Translations under genes and position numbers: made by a program
Assembly: GCF_011300685.1 (NCBI RefSeq)
Contig: NZ_CP049864.1
Coordinates: 1,542,885 to 1,606,884, forward strand
DNA length: 64,000 bases
Source: Lysobacter sp. HDW10
GTDB taxonomy: Bacteria > Pseudomonadota > Gammaproteobacteria > Xanthomonadales > Xanthomonadaceae
Direction of reading: 5' to 3'
Shown: piece after piece, positions 45,706 to 55,269 of the stretch
How positions within the stretch are numbered: the stretch's first letter is position 1
Layout of the letters: every line of letters begins with the position of its first letter
Notes under the pieces: model-generated
What the model was told of the DNA's origin: nothing
The model's input: the letters and a program-made list of their open reading frames with translations, nothing else
Database searches by the model: none

Positions 45706-46914
45706 TTACAGGCGTTCGAACACGCCCGCGGCACCCATACCGGTACCGATACACATGGTCACCATGCCGTACTTCAACTGACGACGACGCAGGCCGTGGA
45801 CCAAGGTGGCGGTGCGGATTGCACCGGTCGCACCGAGCGGATGCCCCAGAGCAATGGCGCCACCCAAGGGGTTGATCTTCGACGGATCCAAGCCCGTGTC
45901 ATGAATCACTGCCAGTGCTTGTGCTGCAAACGCTTCGTTCAACTCGATCCAGTCCAGCTGGTCCGAAGTGAGTCCAGCCTGCTTAAGCGCTTTCGGGATG
46001 GCAGCGATCGGGCCAATGCCCATGATTTCCGGCGGCACACCCGCGACCGAGAAGCTCACGAAACGTGCGAGCGGGGTCAAGTTGTACTCCTTGATCGCAG
46101 CTTCTGAAGCAAGCAACACGCCGGCAGCGCCATCACTCATTTGCGACGCATTGCCCGCGGTGACGGTGCCACCGAACTGACCATTCCGGAATACCGGCCT
46201 CAGTTTGGCCAATGATTCCATTGAAGTGCCAGGACGCGGACCTTCGTCTGTGTCTACGGTGATCGAGGTGTTGCGAATGGTGTCATTCGCCAGATCCGGC
46301 ATCAGCGATTGGATGTCATAGGGCGTGATTTCGTCCTTGAACTCACCAGCCGCAATCGCCGCAAGCGCTTTGTTATGTGACTCTACGGAGAACGCATCTT
46401 GCGCTTCGCGGCTGATCTTCCACTGCTCGGCCACTTTTTCCGCGGTGATACCCATGCCATAGGCAATCGCCACGTTTTCGTCTCTCGCAAACACTTCCGG
46501 AGACAGCGCAATCTTGTTGCCCATCATCGGCACCATGCTCATGCTTTCAGTGCCGCCGGCCAACATCAAATCCGCCTGACCCAATCGAATTTGATCAGCG
46601 GCCAAGGCAACGGCTTGCAAGCCGGATGAGCAGAAGCGATTCACCGTCTGAGCTGCGATGGTGTTTGGCAAGCCAGCGAGCAACACGCCGATGCGTGCAA
46701 CGTTCATGCCTTGCTCTGCTTCGGGCATCGCACAACCAATGATCGCGTCCTCAATGCGTTTTGCATCAATGCCGGGGGCTTGGTTGACGACGGCACGCAG
46801 CACATGCGCAAGCATGTCGTCCGGTCGCGTGTTGCGGAACATGCCTTTCGGCGCCTTACCCACAGGTGTGCGCGTTGCGGCAACGATGTAGGCGTCTTGT
46901 ACTTGTTTGGACAT
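45706..46914 (-). CDS. fadA: Acetyl-CoA acyltransferase (3-ketoacyl-CoA thiolase)
   Basis: Last step of fatty-acid beta-oxidation: cleaves 3-ketoacyl-CoA to acetyl-CoA. 402 aa, thiolase fold. Nucleophile Cys95 (VNRFCSSGLQ), substrate-site NEAFAAQAL, His in GGAIALGHPLGATGA and the second Cys in CIGTGMGAA are all present. Third gene of a tetR-fadN-fadA operon (47 bases after fadN). Sequence is closest to the FadA partners of FadN-type multifunctional proteins rather than of E. coli FadB, by my reading. It converges on the wbpM-like gene. Confidence 0.93.
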   Translation of the reverse strand: MSKQVQDAYIVAATRTPVGKAPKGMFRNTRPDDMLAHVLRAVVNQAPGIDAKRIEDAIIGCAMPEAEQGMNVARIGVLLAGLPNTIAAQTVNRFCSSGLQAVALAADQIRLGQADLMLAGGTESMSMVPMMGNKIALSPEVFARDENVAIAYGMGITAEKVAEQWKISREAQDAFSVESHNKALAAIAAGEFKDEITPYDIQSLMPDLANDTIRNTSITVDTDEGPRPGTSMESLAKLRPVFRNGQFGGTVTAGNASQMSDGAAGVLLASEAAIKEYNLTPLARFVSFSVAGVPPEIMGIGPIAAIPKALKQAGLTSDQLDWIELNEAFAAQALAVIHDTGLDPSKINPLGGAIALGHPLGATGAIRTATLVHGLRRRQLKYGMVTMCIGTGMGAAGVFERL

Positions 46915-46961
46915 TTCTAGATTCCTTGGATGCTTGAAGAGGAGAGAGGCGAGGTTCCGAC

Positions 46962-49334
46962 TCAGTTCCTCAACGGCTTGCCATTCTTGAGCATGAATTC
47001 GATGCGATCTTGGGTCTTTTGTTGCTTGGCAAGCTCGCAGAAGTGCTTGCGTTCAAGGCGAATCAACCAGTCTTCGTCGACAACGCTATTGCGATCGACT
47101 TCACCGCCACACAGAATCGTGGCAATGCGCGTGGCAATTTCGTTGTCGTACGGGCTGATGAATCGACCTTCAAGCATGTTGACCAACATCATCTTGAACG
47201 TCGCAATGCCGACGTTGCCGGCGACGCGAATTTTGCGTGCAGGCATCGGCGGACGGTAGCCGGCCGAGGCCAAGGCCGCGGCTTCCTCTTTGGCGATGTA
47301 CAGCAGTTCAAACGCGTTCATCACAATGCGATCGCTCTTGCGCATCAGACCTAAGTCTTGCGCTTCGTAGGCAGATGCCGATGCTTTGGCCATGGCAACC
47401 GTTTCAAAGATCTTCTTCAGTTCTTCGAAGACGTCGCCGTTAGCACCTGCAGCTTCAGACGCACGTACGGCGAATTCCTTGAGGCCGCCACCGGCAGGCA
47501 GCAGACCGACACCGGCTTCAACGAGGCCGATATAGCTTTCCAAATGCGCCACAGATTTCGCACTGTGCATTTGGAACTCACAACCGCCACCCAAAGCGAG
47601 GCCGCGAACGGCGGTCACGACGGGCACCAACGCGTACTTGATCGCTTGGCTTGCTGCTTGGAAATTCGCAACCATGGCTTCGAATTGATCGAACTTGCCT
47701 TCTTTCAGCAGCCCAAGTGCACCCGCCAAATCTGCGCCTGCGGAGAACGGTTCTTTGTCTTGCCAAATCACCATGCCCTTGAAATCACGCTCTGCGATTT
47801 TGATGGCATGTTGAATGCCGTCAAGCACTTGATCGCTGACGGTGTGCATCTTGGTCTTGAAGCTCAACACGGCGATGTCATCGCCCGCATCACGCCACAA
47901 GCGCACGCCATCGTTTTCCCACACGGTTTCGCCTGTGCTGAACTTTTCGCCCAAGACAGGATCCGGGAAACGCTGACGTTTGTAGACCGGCAAATCTGAG
48001 CGCGGCACGATGGCGTTCTGCGTCGGGCTGTAGCTGCCTTCTGACGTGTAAACACCTTCGCGTGATTTCACCCAGTCCGGAAGCGGTGCATCGCTCATGG
48101 TTTTACCAGCTGCAATGTCTTCTTCGATCCACTGCGCCACTTGTTGCCAGCCCGAGGCTTGCCAAGTTTCAAACGGACCCATGCGCCAGCCGTAGCCCCA
48201 ACGCAATGCCAGATCCACATCACGTGCAGTGTCGGCAATCGACTTCAGGTGATAAGCGGCATAGTGGAACAAATCACGGAAGGTCGCCCACACAAATTGC
48301 GCTTGTGGGTTGCTGCTTGCGCGAAGCTCAGCGAGCTTCTTGACGGGATCTTTACCCTTCAAGATTTCAACGACGTCTGCGTCCGGACCCGCATGACCAG
48401 GTGCGTAGTCTTGCTTGGCGAGGTCAAGCACCAAGATGTCTTTGCCAACTTTGCGATAGATACCCGCGCCAGACTTTTGACCCAACGCGCCTTTTTCAAC
48501 CAGCATGGTGAGCCAAGTCGGCGATTTGAAGTACTTGTGCCACGGATCATCCGGCAAGGTGTCGGCCATGGTCTTGATCACGTGCGCCATGGTGTCCAGT
48601 CCCACGACGTCTGCTGTTCTATAGGTGGCAGATTTCGGGCGACCCAAGAGCGGGCCGGTCAGACCATCAACGACGTCGAAGGGCAGGCCCAAGTCACCGG
48701 TGTGATGCATGCCGGCAAGAATCGAAAACACGCCAATGCGATTGCCGATGAAGTTCGGCGTGTCACGCGCGATGACCACACCCTTGCCCATATAGGTGGT
48801 CAAGAACGTTTCAAGCGCGTCCATGACCCACTGTTCGGTGTGCTTGGACGGAATCAATTCGGCCAGGTGCATGTAACGCGGCGGATTGAAGAAGTGCACG
48901 CCGCAGAAGCGATGACGCAATTCTTCCGGTAACACATCACTCAAGCTGTCGATGCCCAAACCGGAGGTGTTGCTTGCCAGCACCGCATGGGCCGGCACGG
49001 AGGACGCAATCTTTTTGTACAGGTCGTGTTTCCAATCCATGCGTTCAGCGATTGCTTCAATCACCAAGTCGCAGGTCTTCAGTTCATCAAGCCCCGTATC
49101 GTAGTTGGCGGCAACGATCGCATCTGCAAAAGACTTGCGGCCAAAGGGTGCGGGCGACAGCTTGCCCAAGTTGGCGATGGCCTTTTGCACGATGCCATTC
49201 GGATCGCCTTCCTTGGCAGGCAGATCAAACAACACAACGTCGATACCGGCGTTGACGAAGTGCGCGGCGATCTGTGCGCCCATCACGCCTGCGCCCAAGA
49301 CGGCAACGCGACGGACCAGCAATTTCTGAGACAT
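46962..49334 (-). CDS. fadN: FadN-type 3-hydroxyacyl-CoA dehydrogenase / enoyl-CoA hydratase fusion
   Basis: Bifunctional beta-oxidation enzyme of 790 aa, the length of Bacillus FadN. Domain order is reversed from E. coli FadB: the NAD-binding 3-hydroxyacyl-CoA dehydrogenase comes first (VAVLGAGVMGAQIAAHF, ASNTSGL, HFFNPPRYMHLAELI with the His-Glu pair, NFIGNRIGVF). The crotonase-like hydratase follows from about residue 510 (PFSAGADLAGALGL, LALGGGCEFQMH, EAGVGLLPAGGGLKE with the catalytic Glu region). ATG 49334 has GGAGCT upstream; the frame is open further up to 49550 but that overlaps tetR. Acyl-CoA dehydrogenase is not in the operon. Confidence 0.93.
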   Translation of the reverse strand: MSQKLLVRRVAVLGAGVMGAQIAAHFVNAGIDVVLFDLPAKEGDPNGIVQKAIANLGKLSPAPFGRKSFADAIVAANYDTGLDELKTCDLVIEAIAERMDWKHDLYKKIASSVPAHAVLASNTSGLGIDSLSDVLPEELRHRFCGVHFFNPPRYMHLAELIPSKHTEQWVMDALETFLTTYMGKGVVIARDTPNFIGNRIGVFSILAGMHHTGDLGLPFDVVDGLTGPLLGRPKSATYRTADVVGLDTMAHVIKTMADTLPDDPWHKYFKSPTWLTMLVEKGALGQKSGAGIYRKVGKDILVLDLAKQDYAPGHAGPDADVVEILKGKDPVKKLAELRASSNPQAQFVWATFRDLFHYAAYHLKSIADTARDVDLALRWGYGWRMGPFETWQASGWQQVAQWIEEDIAAGKTMSDAPLPDWVKSREGVYTSEGSYSPTQNAIVPRSDLPVYKRQRFPDPVLGEKFSTGETVWENDGVRLWRDAGDDIAVLSFKTKMHTVSDQVLDGIQHAIKIAERDFKGMVIWQDKEPFSAGADLAGALGLLKEGKFDQFEAMVANFQAASQAIKYALVPVVTAVRGLALGGGCEFQMHSAKSVAHLESYIGLVEAGVGLLPAGGGLKEFAVRASEAAGANGDVFEELKKIFETVAMAKASASAYEAQDLGLMRKSDRIVMNAFELLYIAKEEAAALASAGYRPPMPARKIRVAGNVGIATFKMMLVNMLEGRFISPYDNEIATRIATILCGGEVDRNSVVDEDWLIRLERKHFCELAKQQKTQDRIEFMLKNGKPLRN

Positions 49335-49363
49335 GGTTAAAGCTCCTGGAGAGATGTCGAGGT

Positions 49364-49978
49364 TCAGGGGGCCCGAAGGCCTGCAATAGCAAAAGCAATC
49401 AAATGGCGCGACGCCTCTTGGCGATGCGCGTGCTCGGTGCGCCCGGGCGGGCGGCGAATGAGGCCAAAGTCGGCCATCGCATAGGTCAAAGAGCCGGTAA
49501 CAAAGTCGAGCCGCCAATACAGCTCTTGTTTGCTCAGGTCCGGCAAGCACTGCGACAACGCGTGGGCAAATTCGCGAAGCACATGGCCGTAGCGCTTCGA
49601 GATGTATTCCCGGAGGCCTTCGTTCTCTTCCACGTAGGCGCGCGCGAGGATGCGGATGAAGGCGGTCCCCGTCGTCCCAGCAAGTTCGAGGGCAGGGGTG
49701 ACAAAGGCATCGAGGATGCCTTCCAAATTGTCTTTGCCTGCATCCAAGGCTTTTGACAGGCGGGCGAGTCGTTGGGCGCTCATGTCGTCCATGCGGCGAC
49801 GGAAGACCTCATTAATCAGGTTCTCTTTGCTACCGAAGTGATAATTGACGGCCGCAATATTGACCTGCGCCTTCGACGTGACCTCACGCAAAGAGGTCGC
49901 CATGAAGCCGTGCGTCGCAAACAATGCCTCGGCCGCATTCAGAATTCGGTCTTTGGTGTTGAACTGCGCAGTCGCCAT
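49364..49978 (-). CDS. TetR-family repressor of the fad operon (PsrA-like)
   Basis: A 204-aa transcription factor from ATG 49978. The N-terminal helix-turn-helix matches TetR (RILNAAEALFATHGFMATSLREVTSKAQVNIAAVNYHFGSKENLINEVF). The C-terminal helical ligand domain has about 145 residues. Relatives PsrA and FadR-like TetRs bind long-chain acyl-CoA and control beta-oxidation. First gene of an operon with fadN (29 bases on) and fadA. A candidate operator of PsrA type lies at 49993-50008, just after a good promoter. Ligand is inferred to be fatty acyl-CoA from context. Confidence 0.85.
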   Translation of the reverse strand: MATAQFNTKDRILNAAEALFATHGFMATSLREVTSKAQVNIAAVNYHFGSKENLINEVFRRRMDDMSAQRLARLSKALDAGKDNLEGILDAFVTPALELAGTTGTAFIRILARAYVEENEGLREYISKRYGHVLREFAHALSQCLPDLSKQELYWRLDFVTGSLTYAMADFGLIRRPPGRTEHAHRQEASRHLIAFAIAGLRAP

Positions 49979-49992
49979 GTGTAATGCCTGAT

Positions 49993-50043
49993 TCAATCCG
50001 CTGTTTGATATACAGACTATAGCGTATGGTCGCATTCATGCAA
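49993..50043 (-). promoter_or_regulatory. Promoter and PsrA-like operator of tetR-fadN-fadA
   Basis: On the minus strand: -35 TTGCAT (50038-50043), 16-base spacer, -10 TATAGT (50016-50021). Immediately downstream lies TCAATC-CGCT-GTTTGA (49993-50008), an inverted repeat with one mismatched pair resembling the PsrA box (CAAAC-N2-4-GTTTG) of Pseudomonas. It is 15 bases before the tetR start, suited to autorepression. Confidence 0.55.
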
Positions 50044-50161
50044 ATGACATGAAAGTGTTTAAAGAGCTAGAATGGGCCATCGATATCCACCGTAAGTCCG
50101 CGATTGCAGAGGGCTTGCGGCATTTTCTGTATCTGCATTCAACTAATTCGGAGTTTTTCTT

Positions 50162-50587
50162 ATGGCGCAGGAGCGCACCCTCTCGATCATCAAGCCCGAC
50201 GCCGTCGCAAAAAACGTCATCGGAGAGATCTACGCACGTTTTGAAAAGAACGGTTTGCGCGTTGTTGCATCAAAAATGAAGCAACTGTCGAAGCAAGAAG
50301 CTGAAGGTTTCTATGCCGTGCATCGCGAACGTCCGTTCTTCGGCGCGCTGGTGAACTTCATGATCTCGGGCCCGGTCATGATTCAAGTTTTGGAAGGCGA
50401 AGGCGCCGTGTTGAAAAACCGCGACCTCATGGGCGCAACAAATCCGAAAGAAGCAGCCGCTGGCACCATCCGCGCTGACTTCGCAGATTCGATTGACGCG
50501 AATGCAGTGCACGGTTCCGACTCGCTCGAAAATGCAGCGATCGAAATCGCATACTTCTTCCCCGCAACGGACGTCTACGGCCGCTGA
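50162..50587 (+). CDS. ndk: Nucleoside diphosphate kinase
   Basis: Transfers gamma-phosphate between nucleoside di- and triphosphates. A 141-aa protein with [50 protein letters not shown] and the phospho-His segment NAVHGSDS (His about 117). ATG 50162 has GGAG nine bases upstream. The frame of rlmN starts two bases after its stop. It heads the ndk-rlmN-pilF-rodZ-yfgM-bamB-der block common to gammaproteobacteria. Confidence 0.97.
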   Translation: MAQERTLSIIKPDAVAKNVIGEIYARFEKNGLRVVASKMKQLSKQEAEGFYAVHRERPFFGALVNFMISGPVMIQVLEGEGAVLKNRDLMGATNPKEAAAGTIRADFADSIDANAVHGSDSLENAAIEIAYFFPATDVYGR

Positions 50588-50588
50588 G

Positions 50589-51743
50589 ATGACAGAAGCT
50601 TCGCGCCAAAAGCAGAACTTGCTTGAACTGGATCGCGAAGGTCTCGAGCGTTTCTTTGTGGAAACGCTCGATGAAAAGAAGTTCCGTGCGCATCAGGTGA
50701 TGAAGTGGATTCATCATCGCCACGTGACCTCGATTGAAGAAATGACTGATCTCGGCAAACACCTTCGTGCAAAGCTCGAAGACGCTGCCGAGATCATCGT
50801 TCCTAATACGTTATTTGATAAACCGTCGGTCGACGGTACACACAAATGGCTGCTCGGCATGGATGGTGGAAATGCCATTGAAGCCGTGTATATCCCTGAT
50901 AAAGGGCGCGGCACTTTGTGTGTGTCTTCGCAGGTGGGGTGTGCATTGAATTGCACGTTTTGCTCCACCGCAACGCAAGGCTTTAATCGCAATCTTTCAA
51001 CAGCTGAAATCATCGGCCAAGTGTGGGTTGCTGCGAAACATTTGGGCAATGTGCCGCATCGCGAACGCAAGCTCACCAATGTCGTGATGATGGGTATGGG
51101 CGAACCGCTCATGAACTTCGACAATGTCGTGCGCGCGATGAGTGTGATGCGTGATGACTTTGGTTACGGTCTGGCCAACAAACGCGTCACTTTGTCGACA
51201 GCGGGCTTAGTACCGATGATCGACAAGCTCGCACAAGAAAGCGATGTGTCGTTGGCTGTGTCTTTGCATGCGCCATTCGATGAGCTGCGCGATGAGCTCG
51301 TGCCGCTCAACAAGAAGTACAACATCGCAACGCTTATGGACGCCTGCACGCGCTACGCGCTGCGCAAGAAGGGTGAGTCCGTCACTTTCGAATACACCTT
51401 GATGCAGGGCATCAATGACCAACCGGAACACGCACGCGCTTTGGCGCGGCTGATGCGCGATTTCGACCGCTCTGTGCAAATGAAAGACGCGGCCAAGGTT
51501 AATTTGATCCCATTTAATCCGTTCCCGGGCACGCGTTACGCGCGTTCGAACCCCGATGACATTCGCGCGTTCCAAAAAGTGCTGAACAATGCCGGCCTAG
51601 TGGCACCTCTGCGCCGCACGCGTGGCGATGACATCGATGCCGCCTGCGGACAATTGAAAGGCCAAGTGCTTGATCGGACACGTCGTCAGGCCGAGCACGC
51701 AAAGCGGCTGCAACAGTCAGGAGATGTCGATGCAGCTGCATAA
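50589..51743 (+). CDS. rlmN: Dual-specificity rRNA/tRNA adenine-C2 methyltransferase RlmN
   Basis: Radical-SAM enzyme making m2A2503 in 23S rRNA and m2A37 in some tRNAs. 384 aa. The [4Fe-4S] motif is Cys118-x3-Cys122-x2-Cys125 ([11 protein letters not shown]), with the [12 protein letters not shown] motif and the second essential Cys in the C-terminal [15 protein letters not shown] segment. ATG 50589 lies two bases after the ndk stop; the frame is open upstream inside ndk but unmatched. Its end overlaps the start of the pilF gene by 14 bases. Confidence 0.95.
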   Translation: MTEASRQKQNLLELDREGLERFFVETLDEKKFRAHQVMKWIHHRHVTSIEEMTDLGKHLRAKLEDAAEIIVPNTLFDKPSVDGTHKWLLGMDGGNAIEAVYIPDKGRGTLCVSSQVGCALNCTFCSTATQGFNRNLSTAEIIGQVWVAAKHLGNVPHRERKLTNVVMMGMGEPLMNFDNVVRAMSVMRDDFGYGLANKRVTLSTAGLVPMIDKLAQESDVSLAVSLHAPFDELRDELVPLNKKYNIATLMDACTRYALRKKGESVTFEYTLMQGINDQPEHARALARLMRDFDRSVQMKDAAKVNLIPFNPFPGTRYARSNPDDIRAFQKVLNNAGLVAPLRRTRGDDIDAACGQLKGQVLDRTRRQAEHAKRLQQSGDVDAAA

Positions 51744-52524
51744 GGGGATTTGGATTGTTTTGATCACCCTGGCGGCCCTCGTCGGGTGTAAGCGCCTGAC
51801 GTTTATTAAGCCGAACTACGACAAGATGGAAATCGAGCAGGTTAAGCAAGCGCCCGATTTGCGCGACAGCCCTGCAGACAAACGTCGCATGGTCGCCGCC
51901 GATTCCGTCGAAGCGGCAGCCAATCGATTGAGTGTGGGTGATTACGAAGGCGCTGAACGCGCTGCACAGAACGCCGTCAAGAATTCGCCAGACGATCCGA
52001 CGGGCTATTCCATTCTCGGCTTGGTTCAGCAAGGCCGTGGCAATAGCGCCTCAGCGGGCAGCTATTTCCAGAAAGCCGCGTCGATGGGACGATCGGGACC
52101 GGCGGAGTGGGGCAATTACGGTTCATGGCTATGCGAAAGCGGGCAAGCCACAGAGGGCCTGACTTGGATTGACCGCGCACTTCAGTATCCGGATGCACTC
52201 GATGCAGCGGGTATGCAGGCCAATGCGGGTAAGTGCGCATTGAAAGCCGGAAACGCCGTGCGTGCGGAACAGAATCTGAGAAGCGCATTGAGCAGTTCCC
52301 CCACCAATGCCGTGGCATTGGACGGCATGACGCAACTGATGATTGAACGCGGGCAAACCATGGAGGCGCGCGCGTTCTCCGAACGTCGACTCGCGCAGGG
52401 CGAAAGCGCTGAAAGTTTGCAACGCGCGATTCTGATTGAAACAAAATTGGGCGACACGAGAAGTGCACAACGCTATCGCGATCGTCTTTCACAACTGAAC
52501 TCTTCCATCAACAATCCACGCTGA
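51730..52524 (+). CDS. pilF: TPR lipoprotein PilF/PilW for type IV pilus biogenesis
   Basis: Outer-membrane-directed pilotin needed for PilQ secretin assembly. From ATG 51730 it has 264 aa: signal [20 protein letters not shown] with lipidated Cys20, then five to six TPR-like repeats ([20 protein letters not shown]..., [20 protein letters not shown]...). The GGAG site overlaps rlmN, and the ATG six bases upstream (51724) is less likely. Position between rlmN and rodZ is the conserved pilF site. No other pilus genes are here. Confidence 0.85.
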   Translation: MQLHKGIWIVLITLAALVGCKRLTFIKPNYDKMEIEQVKQAPDLRDSPADKRRMVAADSVEAAANRLSVGDYEGAERAAQNAVKNSPDDPTGYSILGLVQQGRGNSASAGSYFQKAASMGRSGPAEWGNYGSWLCESGQATEGLTWIDRALQYPDALDAAGMQANAGKCALKAGNAVRAEQNLRSALSSSPTNAVALDGMTQLMIERGQTMEARAFSERRLAQGESAESLQRAILIETKLGDTRSAQRYRDRLSQLNSSINNPR

Positions 52525-52534
52525 AGCCACCGAA

Positions 52535-53359
52535 ATGCAAGAGTCCCTCTACAGCACTACCAATCCGGGCACACTCGAATGCGGTAACCGATTGCGCGCA
52601 GCACGAGAGAAGGCCGGCAAGTCCATTCAAGACATTGCAACTGCAGCAAGATTGCCGTTGCGCACCGTGAGCATGATTGAAAGTGGAGATTGGTCGACGA
52701 TCGGCGCCTCCATCTTCGTCAAGGGCTCGGTGCGAAGCTACGGAAGATTGCTTGGCGTTGATGTTGAACCTTATTTAATCAGCACCACAAGCGTCGAGCT
52801 GCCGCAACTCGTGTCGCACACGCGCACGCCGCCGGTGAAGCGTATGGTCGATGTGGTGGCGCCGCGTCTCGTCTACGTGTTGATGACCGCGATCATTGCC
52901 GTGCCTGTGTGGATGGCGGCGACGCGATCCCCTTTGGGTGAAGGCGCTGCCAACCAAACCACCAGTCTTGAAACCGACGCACAGCCCGTAGGCGCGCAAA
53001 CCGACGCTGCACAATCGGCTACCCAGCCGACCACGCAAAAGCCGGTGATTGCTTCGATGGGGCCGAGCTTGCCGGAGGCAGGTCAAAGTGCAGGCTACAT
53101 CACGCTGACCTTCAATGGTGAAAGTTGGGTCCAAATCATCGGCAAAGACGGTGCTGCGGTCGAGAAAGGTCTGATCAAGGCCGGCGAAACCCGCCAGTTC
53201 AAGTCTTCGGAAATTGGTCGCATGACCATCGGCAATGTCAGCGAAGTGCGCATCTCGCAAGGGGGTACAGCCTTTGATACTTCAGCCTATGCACGGTCGA
53301 ACGTTGCACGAATTGCTGTATCCTCGGACGGCAAGCTCGGCGGCGGTAGCGTCGAGTAA
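52535..53359 (+). CDS. rodZ: RodZ-like HTH membrane protein
   Basis: Cytoskeletal adaptor linking MreB to the cell-wall machinery. 274 aa: an N-terminal Xre-type HTH (about 17-80, LRAAREKAGKSIQDIATAARLPLRTVSMIESGDW), a basic juxtamembrane segment, one span (about 110-128), a Thr/Gln/Ala-rich periplasmic linker and a C-terminal beta domain (about 187-265, DUF4115: SWVQIIGKDGAAVEKGLIKAGE). It is 10 bases after pilF. In many relatives ispG and hisS follow rodZ; here yfgM follows directly after a 52-base gap. Confidence 0.88.
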   Translation: MQESLYSTTNPGTLECGNRLRAAREKAGKSIQDIATAARLPLRTVSMIESGDWSTIGASIFVKGSVRSYGRLLGVDVEPYLISTTSVELPQLVSHTRTPPVKRMVDVVAPRLVYVLMTAIIAVPVWMAATRSPLGEGAANQTTSLETDAQPVGAQTDAAQSATQPTTQKPVIASMGPSLPEAGQSAGYITLTFNGESWVQIIGKDGAAVEKGLIKAGETRQFKSSEIGRMTIGNVSEVRISQGGTAFDTSAYARSNVARIAVSSDGKLGGGSVE

Positions 53360-53411
53360 CCCCCTCCAAACCGGAAAGATATGAGCCGTGTACAGCGGCT
53401 CCTGATACTGC

Positions 53412-54044
53412 ATGGCTATTGACGATCTCTTAGACGAACACGAACAGGGCGAAGTCGTCCGCAATTGGCTGCGCCGTAACGGCGGCAGCATCTTGACCGG
53501 CATTCTGATTGGTCTGGCCCTCATCATGGGCTGGAAGTGGTGGCAAGCGAAGCAGGCCAACGATGCCTCAGCGCGTGCACAGCAATTCGAAGCGCAAGTT
53601 GCGAATACCACGGATCTCAGCAAAGCCGCAGCCGGCATTGCAAAAATGCCTGCCGACTCCATGTACGGCGCATTGGCGCGCATGCAACTTGCTCGCACGC
53701 AAGTGGACGCGGGTAAATCCGCGGATGCACTGGCAACCTTGAAGCAAATTCAAGTGAAAGACGCAGGTTTGATGAGCACGGTGCAGGTCCGGATCGCACG
53801 GTTGTTGATTGAGACCGGTAAAGCAGACGAGGCCATTGCGTCTATGAAGACGCTGGATTCCGCCGGTGCTTTTGAAGTTACGGGTGACGCCTACGCGCGC
53901 CTCGGTAAAAAAACTGAAGCGCAGGCGGCATATAAACGTGCGCTGACCGCAATGGAAGTCGGCAGTAACGCTCGTGCCATTGTTGAACTCAAACTTGAAG
54001 ACGTGGGTGGACAAGTACCCAACGCAGGCGCTCCGACGCTTTGA
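53412..54044 (+). CDS. yfgM: SecYEG ancillary subunit YfgM
   Basis: Inner-membrane TPR protein that works with PpiD and SecYEG in handing exported proteins to periplasmic chaperones. 210 aa with one N-terminal span (about 24-44, NGGSILTGILIGLALIMGWKWW) after the typical MAIDDLLDEHEQGEVVRNWL start, followed by tetratricopeptide-like helices. Located just before bamB, as in E. coli and most gammaproteobacteria. A 34-base gap separates it from the bamB start. Confidence 0.88.
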   Translation: MAIDDLLDEHEQGEVVRNWLRRNGGSILTGILIGLALIMGWKWWQAKQANDASARAQQFEAQVANTTDLSKAAAGIAKMPADSMYGALARMQLARTQVDAGKSADALATLKQIQVKDAGLMSTVQVRIARLLIETGKADEAIASMKTLDSAGAFEVTGDAYARLGKKTEAQAAYKRALTAMEVGSNARAIVELKLEDVGGQVPNAGAPTL

Positions 54045-54078
54045 TTCCGCGCTTCAACTGCCTCCAAGGAATTCACGC

Positions 54079-55266
54079 ATGACCGTTCGCTCCACCTTGT
54101 TTAAGACTTCACTGCTGGTCGCTGGCATGGCAACGCTGGTTGGTTGTAGCTCATTTAAGAACCTGTTTGGTTCGAGCTCAGCCCGCGCTGACAAGAAGGC
54201 TGCCAAGCCCGCTGAGCTGGTGAAGTTCACCGCCACGGCCAACTTCTCAAAAGTGTGGTCGGTGAGCGCAGGCAAAGGCGACGATAGTGCAGGTCTCGTA
54301 CAGTCGCCCGCTGTTGCGGACGGTCACGTGTATGCGGCTGCTGTTTCGGGCGGCGTACGCGCTTATGACCTCGCAACGGGCAAACAGCTGTGGGCCTACG
54401 ATTCGAAAGCACGCATTTCGGGTGGCCCGGGTGCTGGCCAAGGCTTGGTTGTCGTTGGCGGACTCGATGGCGAAGTCATTGCACTTGATGCAGCGACCGG
54501 CGCTGAAAAGTGGACGGCGAAAGTCATCAATGAAGTGATTACCGCGCCCGCCATTGGGAACGGCGTCGTTGTTGTTCGTTCGAACGACGGTCGCTTAACT
54601 GCTTTCGATATGAATACGGGCGAGAAACATTGGACGTGGTCGGCTGAGCCGGTTGCGTTGTCGGTGCGCGGTAACAGTGCGCCCTTGATGGGGCCTGGCG
54701 CCGTCTTTACCGGGACAGATAGCGGCAAGTTGGTGGCCATTGGTGCCGCTGACGGCGGTCAAGGTTGGGAAGCCACGGTGGCGGACCCCGACGGCCGCAA
54801 TGAACTTCAACGCATGGTCGATGTCGATGGCCAACCGGTGCTGGAAGGCTCTGTGCTCTACGCCACGAGCTACAAAGGACGCACCGTCGCCGTAGACGGT
54901 CCGAGCGGCCAAATCATGTGGGCGCAAGAACATGGTGGTGCAGGCGGCGTCGGTTTGGGTGCAACAGCACTCGTTGTGAGCGATGCCAATGATGTTGTAT
55001 GGGCGCTCGACAAAGCGACCGGTGCACCCATGTGGTCCTACCCTGAACTTACGCGTCGTAGCGTGTCTGCGCCTGCGGTGTTGGGCGACTACGCTGTGGT
55101 CGGTGACTACGACGGCTATCTGCACTGGTTCCGCATGAGCGATGGCCACTTGGTCAATCGCATCCGCTTTGGTAGTGGTCCGATCCGCAGCCAGCCTGTT
55201 GTGGCCGATGGCATGGTCATCGTTCAAAACTCGGGCGGTGAGATTGCCGCTTTCCGCGCGAACTAA
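54079..55266 (+). CDS. bamB: Outer-membrane assembly lipoprotein BamB
   Basis: Eight-bladed beta-propeller of the BAM complex, 395 aa from ATG 54079. Lipobox TLVGC gives lipidated Cys23. PQQ-like propeller repeats are regular: GVRAYDLATGKQLW, EVIALDAATGAEKW, RLTAFDMNTGEKHW, KLVAIGAADGGQGW, RTVAVDGPSGQIMW, VVWALDKATGAPMW. The frame is open upstream into yfgM but that part is unmatched. Der follows three bases later. Confidence 0.93.
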   Translation: MTVRSTLFKTSLLVAGMATLVGCSSFKNLFGSSSARADKKAAKPAELVKFTATANFSKVWSVSAGKGDDSAGLVQSPAVADGHVYAAAVSGGVRAYDLATGKQLWAYDSKARISGGPGAGQGLVVVGGLDGEVIALDAATGAEKWTAKVINEVITAPAIGNGVVVVRSNDGRLTAFDMNTGEKHWTWSAEPVALSVRGNSAPLMGPGAVFTGTDSGKLVAIGAADGGQGWEATVADPDGRNELQRMVDVDGQPVLEGSVLYATSYKGRTVAVDGPSGQIMWAQEHGGAGGVGLGATALVVSDANDVVWALDKATGAPMWSYPELTRRSVSAPAVLGDYAVVGDYDGYLHWFRMSDGHLVNRIRFGSGPIRSQPVVADGMVIVQNSGGEIAAFRAN

Positions 55267-55269
55267 GTC

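Noticed and set aside
53360..53411. Absence of ispG and hisS between rodZ and yfgM as a rearrangement
   Set aside because: Their presence at this site varies among gammaproteobacteria; no scar is visible, so it is likely ancestral here.
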